Of a DNA stretch of 18,189 nucleotides, positions 7,202 through 15,173 are shown one piece after another. Source of the DNA: Candidatus Omnitrophota bacterium (GTDB taxonomy: Bacteria > Omnitrophota > Gorgyraeia > Gygaellales > Profunditerraquicolaceae); assembly GCA_023229385.1 (NCBI GenBank), contig JALNZI010000022.1, positions 1-18,189 of the forward strand, given 5' to 3'. Below the pieces are notes generated by a model. The model saw only the letters and a program-made list of their open reading frames with translations. It searched no databases and was not told the origin of the DNA. The position numbers and the translations under genes were made by a program. Numbering within the stretch: position 1 is the stretch's first letter; the number at the start of each line of letters is the position of its first letter.

Positions 7202-8574
7202 TACAGCACGTCATTAATAAGTTTTACAAACATCGCTGCTACATTTATTTCCTTTTCTACAACAAAACTATCTTGATATTGTGCTTCTGCAATTGTAAGA
7301 ATTGTACCCGATATGTTTTTTGATGCATAATCATCAACCTCATCATATAGATATTTATACAATTGTTCAAATTTAGTTACTTTACTGTCAACTAAAACCT
7401 GTCGTATTTGATTTATTTTTTTATATTTTTGTTCGGATGATTTTAGTATTTCTATTATTTTTAATATATAATTACTTTCAATCAATGACTGTGTATCTAA
7501 TTGCAAGATTCCTTTATTTGAATTTTGTTGACAAGCATTGATTATTCGTCGTATATCTGGATAATATAAATTTACCAAGGTTGCAACATCTTTATTATTA
7601 TAATCAATTTTCTCATTGACTAAAATTTTTGCAATATGTACAGCAATTTCTTTTTTACTTGGTGGAACCACATTAAACATTTGACACCGTGATTGCAACG
7701 GTTCAATAATACGTTCTGGATAATTACATGTTAAAATAAACCGAGTCGTTTTACTAAATGTTTCTTGTAAATTACGCAGGGCAGCTTGAAATTGTGGTGT
7801 AGTAAAATCACAGTTGGATGTCATTATCATACTATCTGTTACAAAGAAATTGTGATTTACATCAACTGTTAAATCATAGACAGTAGCACTTGTGTTCGTT
7901 TTAAGTATTTTTTTGATATGCAACTCTTGCAAATTCCACGTATCATCGTTTTCATTTGGTATCGGTGATAATATGTAATCAGTCAAATCTTTTGTTAAAA
8001 CTAATTTAGAACCACCTGAATTATCATGTATATACCATTTGTGCTCTTCGGTACATCTCACAATTTCTCCATTATCAAATTCAATTTGCCAAAGTTCACG
8101 TTCACCTCTATTAAATAATTTAAACGCTCTCCACTCAAGTCTATGTTTACTTGTACTGTAACTTTTAATCAAATCATTTGTTTCATCCAATTGTTCAATC
8201 GGTATTTTTACATCAACGTTTCCTCTTAATACATTTACCAATGTTCCTGTTTCAAAACATTCATCTAATATAATAATTTTTTTATCATTATATCCCATTG
8301 TAGAAGCAAATGTTTTAATCTTCGTTCTAACAGTCTCCACATTGTTTTCATCTGAAGCATTAATATACATATGATCACATTTGATACTGTTTACCAATAT
8401 CTTAGAAATGCTAGTTTTTCCAGTGCCCGGACTGTGAGAGCTTAATAATAAATGACTTATGTCTTGTTCATCAATAAATTGTTGCAATTTTGCTTTCAAC
8501 TGATCATTACCAATGAAATCCTTTAAAGTTTGTGGACGGTATCGTTCAGTCCATAACGAATTGTCTATAACCAT
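7201..8574 (-). CDS. 44: Clamp-loader ATPase subunit (T4 gp44-like), intein-containing
   Basis: A 457-residue precursor. Removing the 149-residue intein (residues 106-254) leaves 308 residues, close to the 319 of T4 gp44. The N-extein begins WTERYRPQTLKDFIGND, the classical clamp-loader opening, and has a Walker A motif SPGTGKTS at 48-55. Walker B (KKIIILDE, 98-105) runs directly into the intein; the C-extein resumes CDFTTPQFQAALRNLQETFS. Sensor 1 is ILTCNYPERI (280-289) and the arginine finger is in QSRC (294-297). The spliced AAA+ protein would use ATP to load the sliding clamp for the polymerase. It lies one base after the clamp gene. Splicing should be essential, because the intein interrupts the ATPase site beside the Walker B acidic residues. 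Confidence 0.95.
   Translation of the reverse strand: MVIDNSLWTERYRPQTLKDFIGNDQLKAKLQQFIDEQDISHLLLSSHSPGTGKTSISKILVNSIKCDHMYINASDENNVETVRTKIKTFASTMGYNDKKIIILDECFETGTLVNVLRGNVDVKIPIEQLDETNDLIKSYSTSKHRLEWRAFKLFNRGERELWQIEFDNGEIVRCTEEHKWYIHDNSGGSKLVLTKDLTDYILSPIPNENDDTWNLQELHIKKILKTNTSATVYDLTVDVNHNFFVTDSMIMTSNCDFTTPQFQAALRNLQETFSKTTRFILTCNYPERIIEPLQSRCQMFNVVPPSKKEIAVHIAKILVNEKIDYNNKDVATLVNLYYPDIRRIINACQQNSNKGILQLDTQSLIESNYILKIIEILKSSEQKYKKINQIRQVLVDSKVTKFEQLYKYLYDEVDDYASKNISGTILTIAEAQYQDSFVVEKEINVAAMFVKLINDVL
7813..8259 (-). mobile_element. Mini-intein (no homing endonuclease) in the gp44-like clamp loader
   Basis: Residues 106-254 of the precursor form a protein-splicing element of 149 residues. 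Block A is CFETGTLVNV, with nucleophile C106. Block B is EIVRCTEEHKWY, with the T-x-x-H pair T175/H178. Block F is TVYDLTVDVNHNFF, and block G ends TDSMIMTSN with terminal N254. The first C-extein residue is C255. Boundaries check at the DNA level: tgt (Cys) at 8259-8257, aac (Asn) at 7815-7813, then tgt (Cys). The usual penultimate His is Ser here, a known but less common variation. There is no room for a LAGLIDADG or HNH homing domain, so this is a minimal intein, probably no longer mobile by itself. Insertion directly after the Walker B LDE targets the most conserved part of the host gene. Confidence 0.93.
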
Positions 8575-8575
8575 A

Positions 8576-9301
8576 CTATTCAGATAATTTTACTAAGAAA
8601 TATTTTGATTCAAAGTTTTCTTCATCAAATTCTACATTGAGTAAACCTTTTGATGATACTCGTAATGTACAAGTTGTAAAATCTTTATTTGCAACAAACA
8701 ATGATTTCAGAAAATCCGCATTAAATACTGATGGTTTAAATTTGATTCCATCAACATTTTTACCAAGTCTCATTGTAATTCTGTTTGTATTTATTTCAGA
8801 ATAACCAATCACTAATTTAATTTCATCGTTTTCAACTAAAAATGCTACTGCTGTTGTATCCAATGCATCTTTTGATTTGATATAATTATTAACAAATTCC
8901 TTTGTTAAATTAATTTCAATTTCAAAATCTGGTAATGCTTTGATTTTTGGCATTTGACCATCATTAATAATAGATGGATCAGATAGAAAATATGTTGCTG
9001 TCATATTACCATCTGTTAATACGACATTTTTTGGAACATCATTATTACCAATTGTAAATTTCATTTTCATGTTATCATTCATAACAGAAATGATTTTCTT
9101 TAAATCGGTAGTAACATATACTCCAAATTTGACGTTTTCTATGTCATCCGTTTTTTTCATTAACACCTGACCAATCATTGATTTACATTCTGTTGTAAAT
9201 CCAGTAAACAATTGTTCATTTTTTGAATCAATAATCACTTGCTGAACTAATCCCTGCATGTGATATTTGTCGATAAACTTTAAAAATTCTGTTTTTTTCA
9301 T
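8576..9301 (-). CDS. 45: Sliding clamp (T4 gp45-like)
   Basis: A 241-residue protein (T4 gp45 is 228) with the two-domain clamp pattern: N-terminal MKKTEFLKFIDKY, a beta-rich middle, and a C-terminal region CTLRVSSKGLLNVEFDEEN followed by SKYFLVKLSE. It would assemble as a ring around DNA and tether the polymerase; T4-type clamps also recruit other proteins through C-terminal hydrophobic peptides. The call rests on the fold-like pattern plus context: it lies one base upstream of the clamp-loader ATPase gene and 8 bases downstream of the QueD-like gene. Placing base-modification genes directly before the clamp is relevant to the proposed clamp-linked modification. No truncation is seen. Confidence 0.88.
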   Translation of the reverse strand: MKKTEFLKFIDKYHMQGLVQQVIIDSKNEQLFTGFTTECKSMIGQVLMKKTDDIENVKFGVYVTTDLKKIISVMNDNMKMKFTIGNNDVPKNVVLTDGNMTATYFLSDPSIINDGQMPKIKALPDFEIEINLTKEFVNNYIKSKDALDTTAVAFLVENDEIKLVIGYSEINTNRITMRLGKNVDGIKFKPSVFNADFLKSLFVANKDFTTCTLRVSSKGLLNVEFDEENFESKYFLVKLSE

Positions 9302-9309
9302 TTTTTATA

Positions 9310-9660
9310 TTATTTAATAACTAAGGAACTATTTTCATCATCTTCACTTACTTCACACGAGTATAAATCAAATTCGTTAACCAATTCAGTTGCTATTTGT
9401 TCACATGACATACTCTCAAATAACACGCATTCCAGCGTATTGTTAAAATATTTATTCGTTATATATTCTTTGACAATTCTACCAAAATTGATAAATTCAA
9501 TATCCCTATCGTTGTGTTGTACTGTTTTAGTTACGGTAACATTAAACAAATGTCGGTGCAACGATTCCAGAAATTTCATTTTTTCACCACAATGTGAACT
9601 CGCCACCGGCCAATTGTGTAGGCCTTCAATAATTAGTTTACTTTTGATGTATGTGTTCAT
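9310..9660 (-). CDS. Small QueD-fold protein lacking the QueD catalytic Cys; candidate CDG-tailoring enzyme (DpdL-like)
   Basis: A 116-residue member of the tetrahydropterin-synthase/QueD superfamily. It keeps three zinc-ligand histidines: H15 in IEGLHNWP, and H35 and H37 in LHRHLFNVTV. It also has a substrate-type glutamate, E87, in SCEQIATELV, and a family-like tail CEVSEDDEN. It lacks the QueD catalytic cysteine: the position four residues before the first His of HxH is L31. The Asp-His dyad (DH, as in the genuine QueD of this window) is also not seen. So it probably catalyses something other than 6-carboxytetrahydropterin synthesis. From memory, phage paralogs of this kind have been proposed as a 7-carboxy-7-deazaguanine decarboxylase (DpdL); I cannot verify that this one belongs there. 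It lies 8 bases after the DpdA-like gene. Confidence 0.8.
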   Translation of the reverse strand: MNTYIKSKLIIEGLHNWPVASSHCGEKMKFLESLHRHLFNVTVTKTVQHNDRDIEFINFGRIVKEYITNKYFNNTLECVLFESMSCEQIATELVNEFDLYSCEVSEDDENSSLVIK

Positions 9661-9668
9661 TTTCTTAA

Positions 9669-10874
9669 TTAAAATTGAAAAAAATTATTTGTATTGTTTT
9701 GCGTTTGACCATATGTACTCAATTTTAAATATAATGGTTTATATTTCTGAAAAATTTTAAATGGTGATTTGCTGGTCAGATGTGCTTTCACCATTTCATC
9801 TATAGATTTAAGAACATTAAATGTGTCGGTTGTTACCAATTGCTCTTCTAAATATTCAGAAGAATAAACATATGAGTTTAATAATTCCATAACTTCTTTG
9901 TAGTAATAAAAATTGTGTAATATGATGGCATTTGAAGATTGATCATCACATTTTAATACATCCAAAAATGATATATTTTTTTCTAATATACTATCAAATT
10001 GACAAGCTTTAATAAATGGAAAATTTTTATTTTTATTTTTTTCAAAAAATTCGATCCATTGTTCATCACGCAATTTTGGAATGTTTATTGATTTAAAATT
10101 GCAATTTTTTATATCAAAGTTTATAAAATATAAACCATATGCTACACGTTGAGATGGGGTTGAACTATCTACTGTTACTTTTATATTACATCCGATGTCA
10201 TCCAATGATTTTTGAAGTTGAGATAATATTAATATATCAGTTATTTTGGTAGCACCCAAAATGTGTATATATTTTACTGTTTTTTTCAAATGCTCTTGGT
10301 TTTCCACCAACGTCATTATGCCACACATAAATCTGTACAATGAACCTCCAGCACCACCAATTCCCCACCCATTAAATGGAAATTGACATACATTATCATA
10401 CCAATTCAAATATGAATTTTCATCATCACCTTGAAGTACATTTAAAAAAGTTGTCTTTCCTGTTTGATGATCTGCAAAATATTTAAAATTGGATTTACTT
10501 ATATCCAAACATTCTTTATATTTATTTTGGTACAATATTCTCGGTGGAATATCCAAATTCATAGCAACATCAGAATTGTCTTCCAACCAATTGAATATCT
10601 TGTGTACTATTTCTGGTGAATATTTTAATGCACCGGAAGCGATTTGAAATCCACCCGAATCTCCCATCACCGATGTATCTTTATCGAAACCAAATAATTC
10701 TCTAATATTATCTTTTTTAAAAAAATGGCCAGCTGTTACTAAAAAATGTGGATGTCTGAGCTCAGGTGGGTATTCATTTGAATAGAATCTCAATGACAAA
10801 TCATTTAATTTGGTATTCTTAATAAGATTGTTACCAAAGGGGCCAACCGAAAATGAGGGGTAATATGTAAACAT
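9669..10874 (-). CDS. dpdA: DpdA-like DNA guanine transglycosylase (TGT superfamily)
   Basis: A 401-residue TGT-fold protein with the substrate and catalytic positions in order: DSGGFQI at 72-78 (base recognition), D108 in MNLDIPPR, Q148 in LNVLQGDDE, GIGGAGG at 171-177, HILGATKITDI at 204-213, and the likely nucleophile D236 in VTVDSSTPSQRVAYG. The C-terminal ILHNFYYYKEVME (318-330) matches the histidine of the TGT zinc site, but the CxCxxC ligands are not evident. Bacterial TGTs act on tRNA; the DpdA branch exchanges guanine for 7-deazaguanines in DNA. Linkage to folE, queD, queE and the replisome rather than to a tRNA pathway favours the DNA role. From memory it would best fit a phage subfamily linked to complete guanine replacement (DpdA3), unverified. 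The protein ends NNFFQF, much like the polymerase tail. Confidence 0.88.
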   Translation of the reverse strand: MFTYYPSFSVGPFGNNLIKNTKLNDLSLRFYSNEYPPELRHPHFLVTAGHFFKKDNIRELFGFDKDTSVMGDSGGFQIASGALKYSPEIVHKIFNWLEDNSDVAMNLDIPPRILYQNKYKECLDISKSNFKYFADHQTGKTTFLNVLQGDDENSYLNWYDNVCQFPFNGWGIGGAGGSLYRFMCGIMTLVENQEHLKKTVKYIHILGATKITDILILSQLQKSLDDIGCNIKVTVDSSTPSQRVAYGLYFINFDIKNCNFKSINIPKLRDEQWIEFFEKNKNKNFPFIKACQFDSILEKNISFLDVLKCDDQSSNAIILHNFYYYKEVMELLNSYVYSSEYLEEQLVTTDTFNVLKSIDEMVKAHLTSKSPFKIFQKYKPLYLKLSTYGQTQNNTNNFFQF

Positions 10875-10877
10875 AAA

Positions 10878-11858
10878 TTATTTATTAAACCAAATTTGAA
10901 TTGTGTTATTTGTATTGATTGTTGGAACTAATTGGTGCATTTTATAATAAAGTAATAATTGATTCTTGACCAACTCTACACATTCTGTAAAATTATTATA
11001 TAAGAAATCTACCGGATATAATTCTGGATATACTAATCGGTTGGGTACAACCGGGTTGCAACCCAAATAAGTTGCTTCCAAAATACCAAAACCAAAATTC
11101 TCTTGCAATGCAAAGGATACGATTACTTTTGCTTTATTCAACAATTTGTAATATTCTTCTTTTGGTAATTTCAATTTTTGTGTATTGATGAATTTCACAT
11201 CCGATATGCAGTTTTTTATTTGTTTTTCTAATTCAACAAATAACCAAGGCTGTTTTTCATCGCAATTTCTACCATTAAAAATTACAATGTTTTCTTTTTC
11301 ATTGGTAATATTATATCTACCCAAATGATTATGATATGGAAACGGTGTTATTTTTATTTTTTCTGGATTAACTATCCTTTTCTTAACAATATCTCGTTTA
11401 ATAAAATTTGAACCGACATATATATCTGACGATATATCAAATATAATATCTTCAAAATTCTTAGCCCATCGCTCACAATCTCTTATAAAATCGGTATCCG
11501 TGAATGATCCAGCATGGATAATTCCGGTTATTTTCGTTTCTTTTTTATAGAAATAATTCATGTATGCAATTGATTCAATGCCAGGAAACCAAAGGTCACT
11601 AAAGAAAAACACATCATCATTTTGAATCGAATTCGTTTCATATAACCTGGCTATTTCAGCTAACTGCAATGATTTAAATTTTGTTGTAAATCCCGGATTC
11701 AGAAATAACCCGTCTGGTGGTTCTGCTGCAATATCAATGTCTGGGTATATTCGTATGTATTGAATATTATTATCGTTCAAATATGTTGTAATATCATCAT
11801 CTAAGTGAGATGTATATCTCATATCCAATCGTTCTAACGGAACATATATGTATTTCAT
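10878..11858 (-). CDS. GT-B glycosyltransferase next to dpdA
   Basis: A 326-residue protein with the GT-B retaining-transferase C-terminal signature ALQENFGFGILEATYLGC, EX7E at E253 and E261, followed by NPVVPNRLVYPELYP (268-282). FNGRNCDEKQPW (194-205) fits the donor phosphate-binding R/K segment, and GIIHAGSFTDTDF (112-124) an N-domain active-site loop. It transfers a sugar from an activated donor; the acceptor is not readable. The PNRLVYPE segment resembles, as I recall it, tRNA-queuosine mannosyltransferases, whose substrate is a 7-deazaguanine nucleoside. That matters because the gene lies only 3 bases from dpdA on one side and polymerase on the other. The N-terminal half does not look like that family, so a sugar added to the deazaguanine is only a hypothesis. 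Confidence 0.85.
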   Translation of the reverse strand: MKYIYVPLERLDMRYTSHLDDDITTYLNDNNIQYIRIYPDIDIAAEPPDGLFLNPGFTTKFKSLQLAEIARLYETNSIQNDDVFFFSDLWFPGIESIAYMNYFYKKETKITGIIHAGSFTDTDFIRDCERWAKNFEDIIFDISSDIYVGSNFIKRDIVKKRIVNPEKIKITPFPYHNHLGRYNITNEKENIVIFNGRNCDEKQPWLFVELEKQIKNCISDVKFINTQKLKLPKEEYYKLLNKAKVIVSFALQENFGFGILEATYLGCNPVVPNRLVYPELYPVDFLYNNFTECVELVKNQLLLYYKMHQLVPTINTNNTIQIWFNK

Positions 11859-11861
11859 AAA

Positions 11862-14543
11862 TTAAAACTCAAAAAATTCTTTACTATTTTTATTTTCATT
11901 TATACTTCCCCATTTCAATATGGTATAGTATGTTTGTAATTTTTTATCAAATGCTGCTGAAAATGCCTTTTTGTAATCAGCATATCGTTTGACAAACTCA
12001 ACAATTAATTTGGGATCATTATAACCTCTTAAAGCTATTACCGGAAAATGAAACTCATTTGTTTTTAGATAAATCCATTTAATTTTTTCTTTATCGGTGA
12101 TTGGTTGTGTATTATCTATTTTGTAATATTTTAACAAGTCATTAAACATTAGACTTGCTTTGACATGAATCGGTGTTCCTTTTTCAACACCAAATTTGTT
12201 TCTCAAAAACGAATCATATTTAATAACATTGTTTACCGATTTTGAACTCATTATATCATAAATAGTCGAAGTTTCCAGAACACCCTTAAAATTCGATATA
12301 ATTTCATCAACTTTATTTTTATCATTGAATTTTAATATTGAAATTAATAATTCAGTCAAAAATGATTTAAATATAATTGGAAAATCAGATCTAACCGTTT
12401 CAATTCCTTTTACATCTAATGCTTCTATATCTAAACCTTCTTTGTTAATTACTAATTGAGCATATCGTTTTTTTGCAATAATAAAAATTGATTTTGAAAT
12501 TATTTCCTGTTTTATATAAAATTTATGTTTTTTACAATTGTGATATTTTTCTGCATACAAATCGAATGAATTATTTATATGTGTTTGAACTGCCGACGTT
12601 ATTTTCAATGTTAATTCAACTATTTGTTTTTCAGTTAATTCTTTATAATTTGGAACCAACTTTGAAATTAATGGAATTGATGAAAGAAATAAACTATCTG
12701 TATCTAACATTAAGACATAATCAACATCGGTTGTTTTTAATTTGTTGTTATAAAATTTATTAGCACATTTTTCACTGTGTTTAATCAATGACTGTGAGCT
12801 TGAAGTAACTGCTTCTGCATTGTCTATATCACTATATCTGAAACTATCTAATGCCATAACACCATAAAACGAATTTAACATAATTTTTGTTGTATATTGT
12901 AATATATCATACATTATATACATCATCATATTACCTTCGTTATGACTTTGTTTTCTTAAAGATTTATAATTATCTCTATCATCAAACCACTGCAAAAGAA
13001 TAGAAGGAATGATTCCAACTATATCTGTCCGGTAGAATACACCATTGGAAGCTATTGCAAATTTATTTGTTTCTAAATATGTTCTGAATTTATCTGATTG
13101 TACTTCGTAGATGTCAATTGCACTAACATATTTAATTTTATAAACAGTATCAATTTTATTTGCATATTCTTCTTCATTCCAATTTAATACTTTTCCCCAT
13201 TTGGTTTCTGGACTAATATTCAATGTAATGATATTTGAAGGATATTCACTCCTCATATCAATATCATATGTGTATTCATGTCTTCCAATGATTGGATCTT
13301 TTACATATGCTCCAACTAAATTTAAACCAATCTCATATTCAATATCAATATCATCTGTCAATGGTTCATCCAAATAAAATATATTTTTAATAAAATTATT
13401 ATATGTTATTTCAAATGAAGTAGTTTTAGATTTCCATATTTTCAATCCCCCCGATTTTGGATAATATGATGGAATATTTTGTGTACAGGTCAATTCAGTT
13501 TCACCTGGTGAATGATTGTATTCAGGAATTATTTCAAATGTACTTTTTTTAGAGGGTGAAACAATTCCTCTTTTCTTTGCAAACACCAATGTAGCACCGT
13601 CCAAATATCTACTTGTCATAAATACTTCATCATAAGCTACATGTCCTTTATGACAAATATTTCTGGCAATTTCGATATAATTTAGTTTTGCATCTAACTC
13701 AACTAATAATTTTACATCATTAATATTATATTCAAGGAATTTATTTACATCACTAAAATACAAATCATTTAATGTTCCTTCATATTCAATTTTTCCATGA
13801 CCCAATTCCAAATTAGCAATTGAATTAAGAGCATATGATGGACGACTGCCTTCTGAAAATTTCTTATATAACTTCATATAGTCATAATCAGCTACACCAG
13901 CAATTTCAATTGTCTTACCCGACCTATTATAATTAACTATTCCAATGGGACTTAATTTGCATGCAGTTGTTTTATTAAATCTTTTTTTGATCCTTTCATA
14001 CAGATACGGTAAATCAAATTCACTCGAATTCCAACCAGATAATATATTTGGTTGAATTTCTTCATATATATTTAAAAAATGTTGAAGTAAATCTCGTTCT
14101 TTTTTGAATACTTTAACAAACTTGGTGTCTGTTATTTGTTTGTTTTTATCAACAATTAATGTAACATATTCTTTTACAAGAACATCATATATTGTAATAG
14201 CAGTTATTTCTGATTCTCTTGAATCAATCTTTTTAAATCCATTTGATGAATCAACCTCGAGGTCTAAAAATAACAATTTAACATTCTTAGATACATCATC
14301 GGTTTCATAATATCTATCTACAAGTGTTCTTGTTGTGGGAGATATATCAGATTCATATAAATTAGTATTATATTTCCAGTCTGTTATTAAAGAACATTTA
14401 TCACCATAAAGAGTTGTAAATTTTCCATATGGATTTAATTTATAAGCATACTTCTTATATGGAAATTTGATGTATCCTTTGTTATCATCCCAAAGATGTA
14501 TAATATTGTTTTCTCTTTCATAATAAATTGAACTATAAGACAT
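11862..14543 (-). CDS. 43: Family B replicative DNA polymerase (T4 gp43-like)
   Basis: An 893-residue protein (T4 gp43 is 898). The 3'-5' exonuclease motifs are LFLDLEVDSS (Exo I, D94/E96), ILSGWNSSEFDLPYL (Exo II, D177) and EYNINDVKLL (Exo III, D276). The polymerase motifs are YDIDMRSEYPSNI (A, D427), KIMLNSFYGVMAL (B, 553-565) and LMLDTDSLFL (C, D614 and D616), with KKRYAQL downstream. All catalytic acidic residues are present, so both polymerase and proofreading should be active. Before motif A there is extra sequence (about residues 367-408) between SGG and VGAYVKDP, which I do not place in T4 gp43. The protein ends SKEFFEF, a plausible sliding-clamp-binding tail like that of RB69 polymerase. 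No intein is present. It sits between folE and a glycosyltransferase gene. Confidence 0.97.
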   Translation of the reverse strand: MSYSSIYYERENNIIHLWDDNKGYIKFPYKKYAYKLNPYGKFTTLYGDKCSLITDWKYNTNLYESDISPTTRTLVDRYYETDDVSKNVKLLFLDLEVDSSNGFKKIDSRESEITAITIYDVLVKEYVTLIVDKNKQITDTKFVKVFKKERDLLQHFLNIYEEIQPNILSGWNSSEFDLPYLYERIKKRFNKTTACKLSPIGIVNYNRSGKTIEIAGVADYDYMKLYKKFSEGSRPSYALNSIANLELGHGKIEYEGTLNDLYFSDVNKFLEYNINDVKLLVELDAKLNYIEIARNICHKGHVAYDEVFMTSRYLDGATLVFAKKRGIVSPSKKSTFEIIPEYNHSPGETELTCTQNIPSYYPKSGGLKIWKSKTTSFEITYNNFIKNIFYLDEPLTDDIDIEYEIGLNLVGAYVKDPIIGRHEYTYDIDMRSEYPSNIITLNISPETKWGKVLNWNEEEYANKIDTVYKIKYVSAIDIYEVQSDKFRTYLETNKFAIASNGVFYRTDIVGIIPSILLQWFDDRDNYKSLRKQSHNEGNMMMYIMYDILQYTTKIMLNSFYGVMALDSFRYSDIDNAEAVTSSSQSLIKHSEKCANKFYNNKLKTTDVDYVLMLDTDSLFLSSIPLISKLVPNYKELTEKQIVELTLKITSAVQTHINNSFDLYAEKYHNCKKHKFYIKQEIISKSIFIIAKKRYAQLVINKEGLDIEALDVKGIETVRSDFPIIFKSFLTELLISILKFNDKNKVDEIISNFKGVLETSTIYDIMSSKSVNNVIKYDSFLRNKFGVEKGTPIHVKASLMFNDLLKYYKIDNTQPITDKEKIKWIYLKTNEFHFPVIALRGYNDPKLIVEFVKRYADYKKAFSAAFDKKLQTYYTILKWGSINENKNSKEFFEF

Positions 14544-14549
14544 TTATTT

Positions 14550-15173
14550 TTATTTTATAAAATTATAAAATTCTTCTCTCACAATTGAATCATTCAAAAA
14601 CTTACCAGATAATTTTGATGTTTTCATAATACTGTCTTGTTCAATTCCTCTCACATACACACACATATGTTTGCATTCTAACATAACTGCTATACCGGTA
14701 TTGTCAGGAAGAATTTCATTTAAATAATCGTGTATCATTGTAGTCAAATTTTCTTGTACTTGTGGGCGTCGTGAAAAATAATCCACAATTCGATTTAGTT
14801 TTGAAAGACCGATTATTTTATTAGAATTTCCAGGAAGATATGCAATATGAGCTTTGCCAGTAAAACTCAAATGATGATGTGAACAAACACTTTTTACATC
14901 TATATTTCCTTCGTATACCATACCATCATATAGATTATTTTCAAACGTAGTTATTTTCGGTGGTGCATTATAACATCCTTTGAATAATTCATTTACATAC
15001 ATTTTAGCTACTCGATGTGGAGTTTCTTTCATATTTGGATCATTTTTCCAATCAAATTGTAATGCATCTAAAAACTTTTCATATTGTTGTTCTGCATCAA
15101 TAATCATTTGTTCTTTTTCTGTTGGGGTCAAAATCAAATTCTCTCCTGCTTTAATTAAATATTTCTCTGTCAT
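14550..15173 (-). CDS. folE: GTP cyclohydrolase I
   Basis: A 207-residue FolE that converts GTP to 7,8-dihydroneopterin triphosphate, the first step toward 7-deazaguanines (and folates). The zinc and catalytic site is visible in VCSHHHLSFTGKAHIAYLPG, with C97 and H100 and an adjacent catalytic-type His, completed by C171 in CKHMCVYVRGI. IGLSKLNRIVDYFSRRPQVQ (121-140) is the conserved substrate region, and MKETPHRVAKMY (48-59) the N-terminal helix motif. Length is normal for a bacterial-type IA enzyme. It lies directly after queE with no gap and 6 bases before the polymerase gene. In this setting it most likely feeds deazaguanine synthesis rather than folate. Confidence 0.96.
   Translation of the reverse strand: MTEKYLIKAGENLILTPTEKEQMIIDAEQQYEKFLDALQFDWKNDPNMKETPHRVAKMYVNELFKGCYNAPPKITTFENNLYDGMVYEGNIDVKSVCSHHHLSFTGKAHIAYLPGNSNKIIGLSKLNRIVDYFSRRPQVQENLTTMIHDYLNEILPDNTGIAVMLECKHMCVYVRGIEQDSIMKTSKLSGKFLNDSIVREEFYNFIK

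Noticed and set aside
7813..8259. Homing endonuclease within the intein, or a group I intron instead
   Set aside because: Only 149 codons lie between the extein halves, filled by splicing blocks; the frame is open throughout and the ends encode Cys and Asn|Cys, which fits protein rather than RNA splicing.
9440..9760. Plus-strand open frame of 106 codons with hydrophobic C-terminus
   Set aside because: It is antisense to the QueD-like gene and the end of dpdA, both well supported; no motif or coherent domain is seen.
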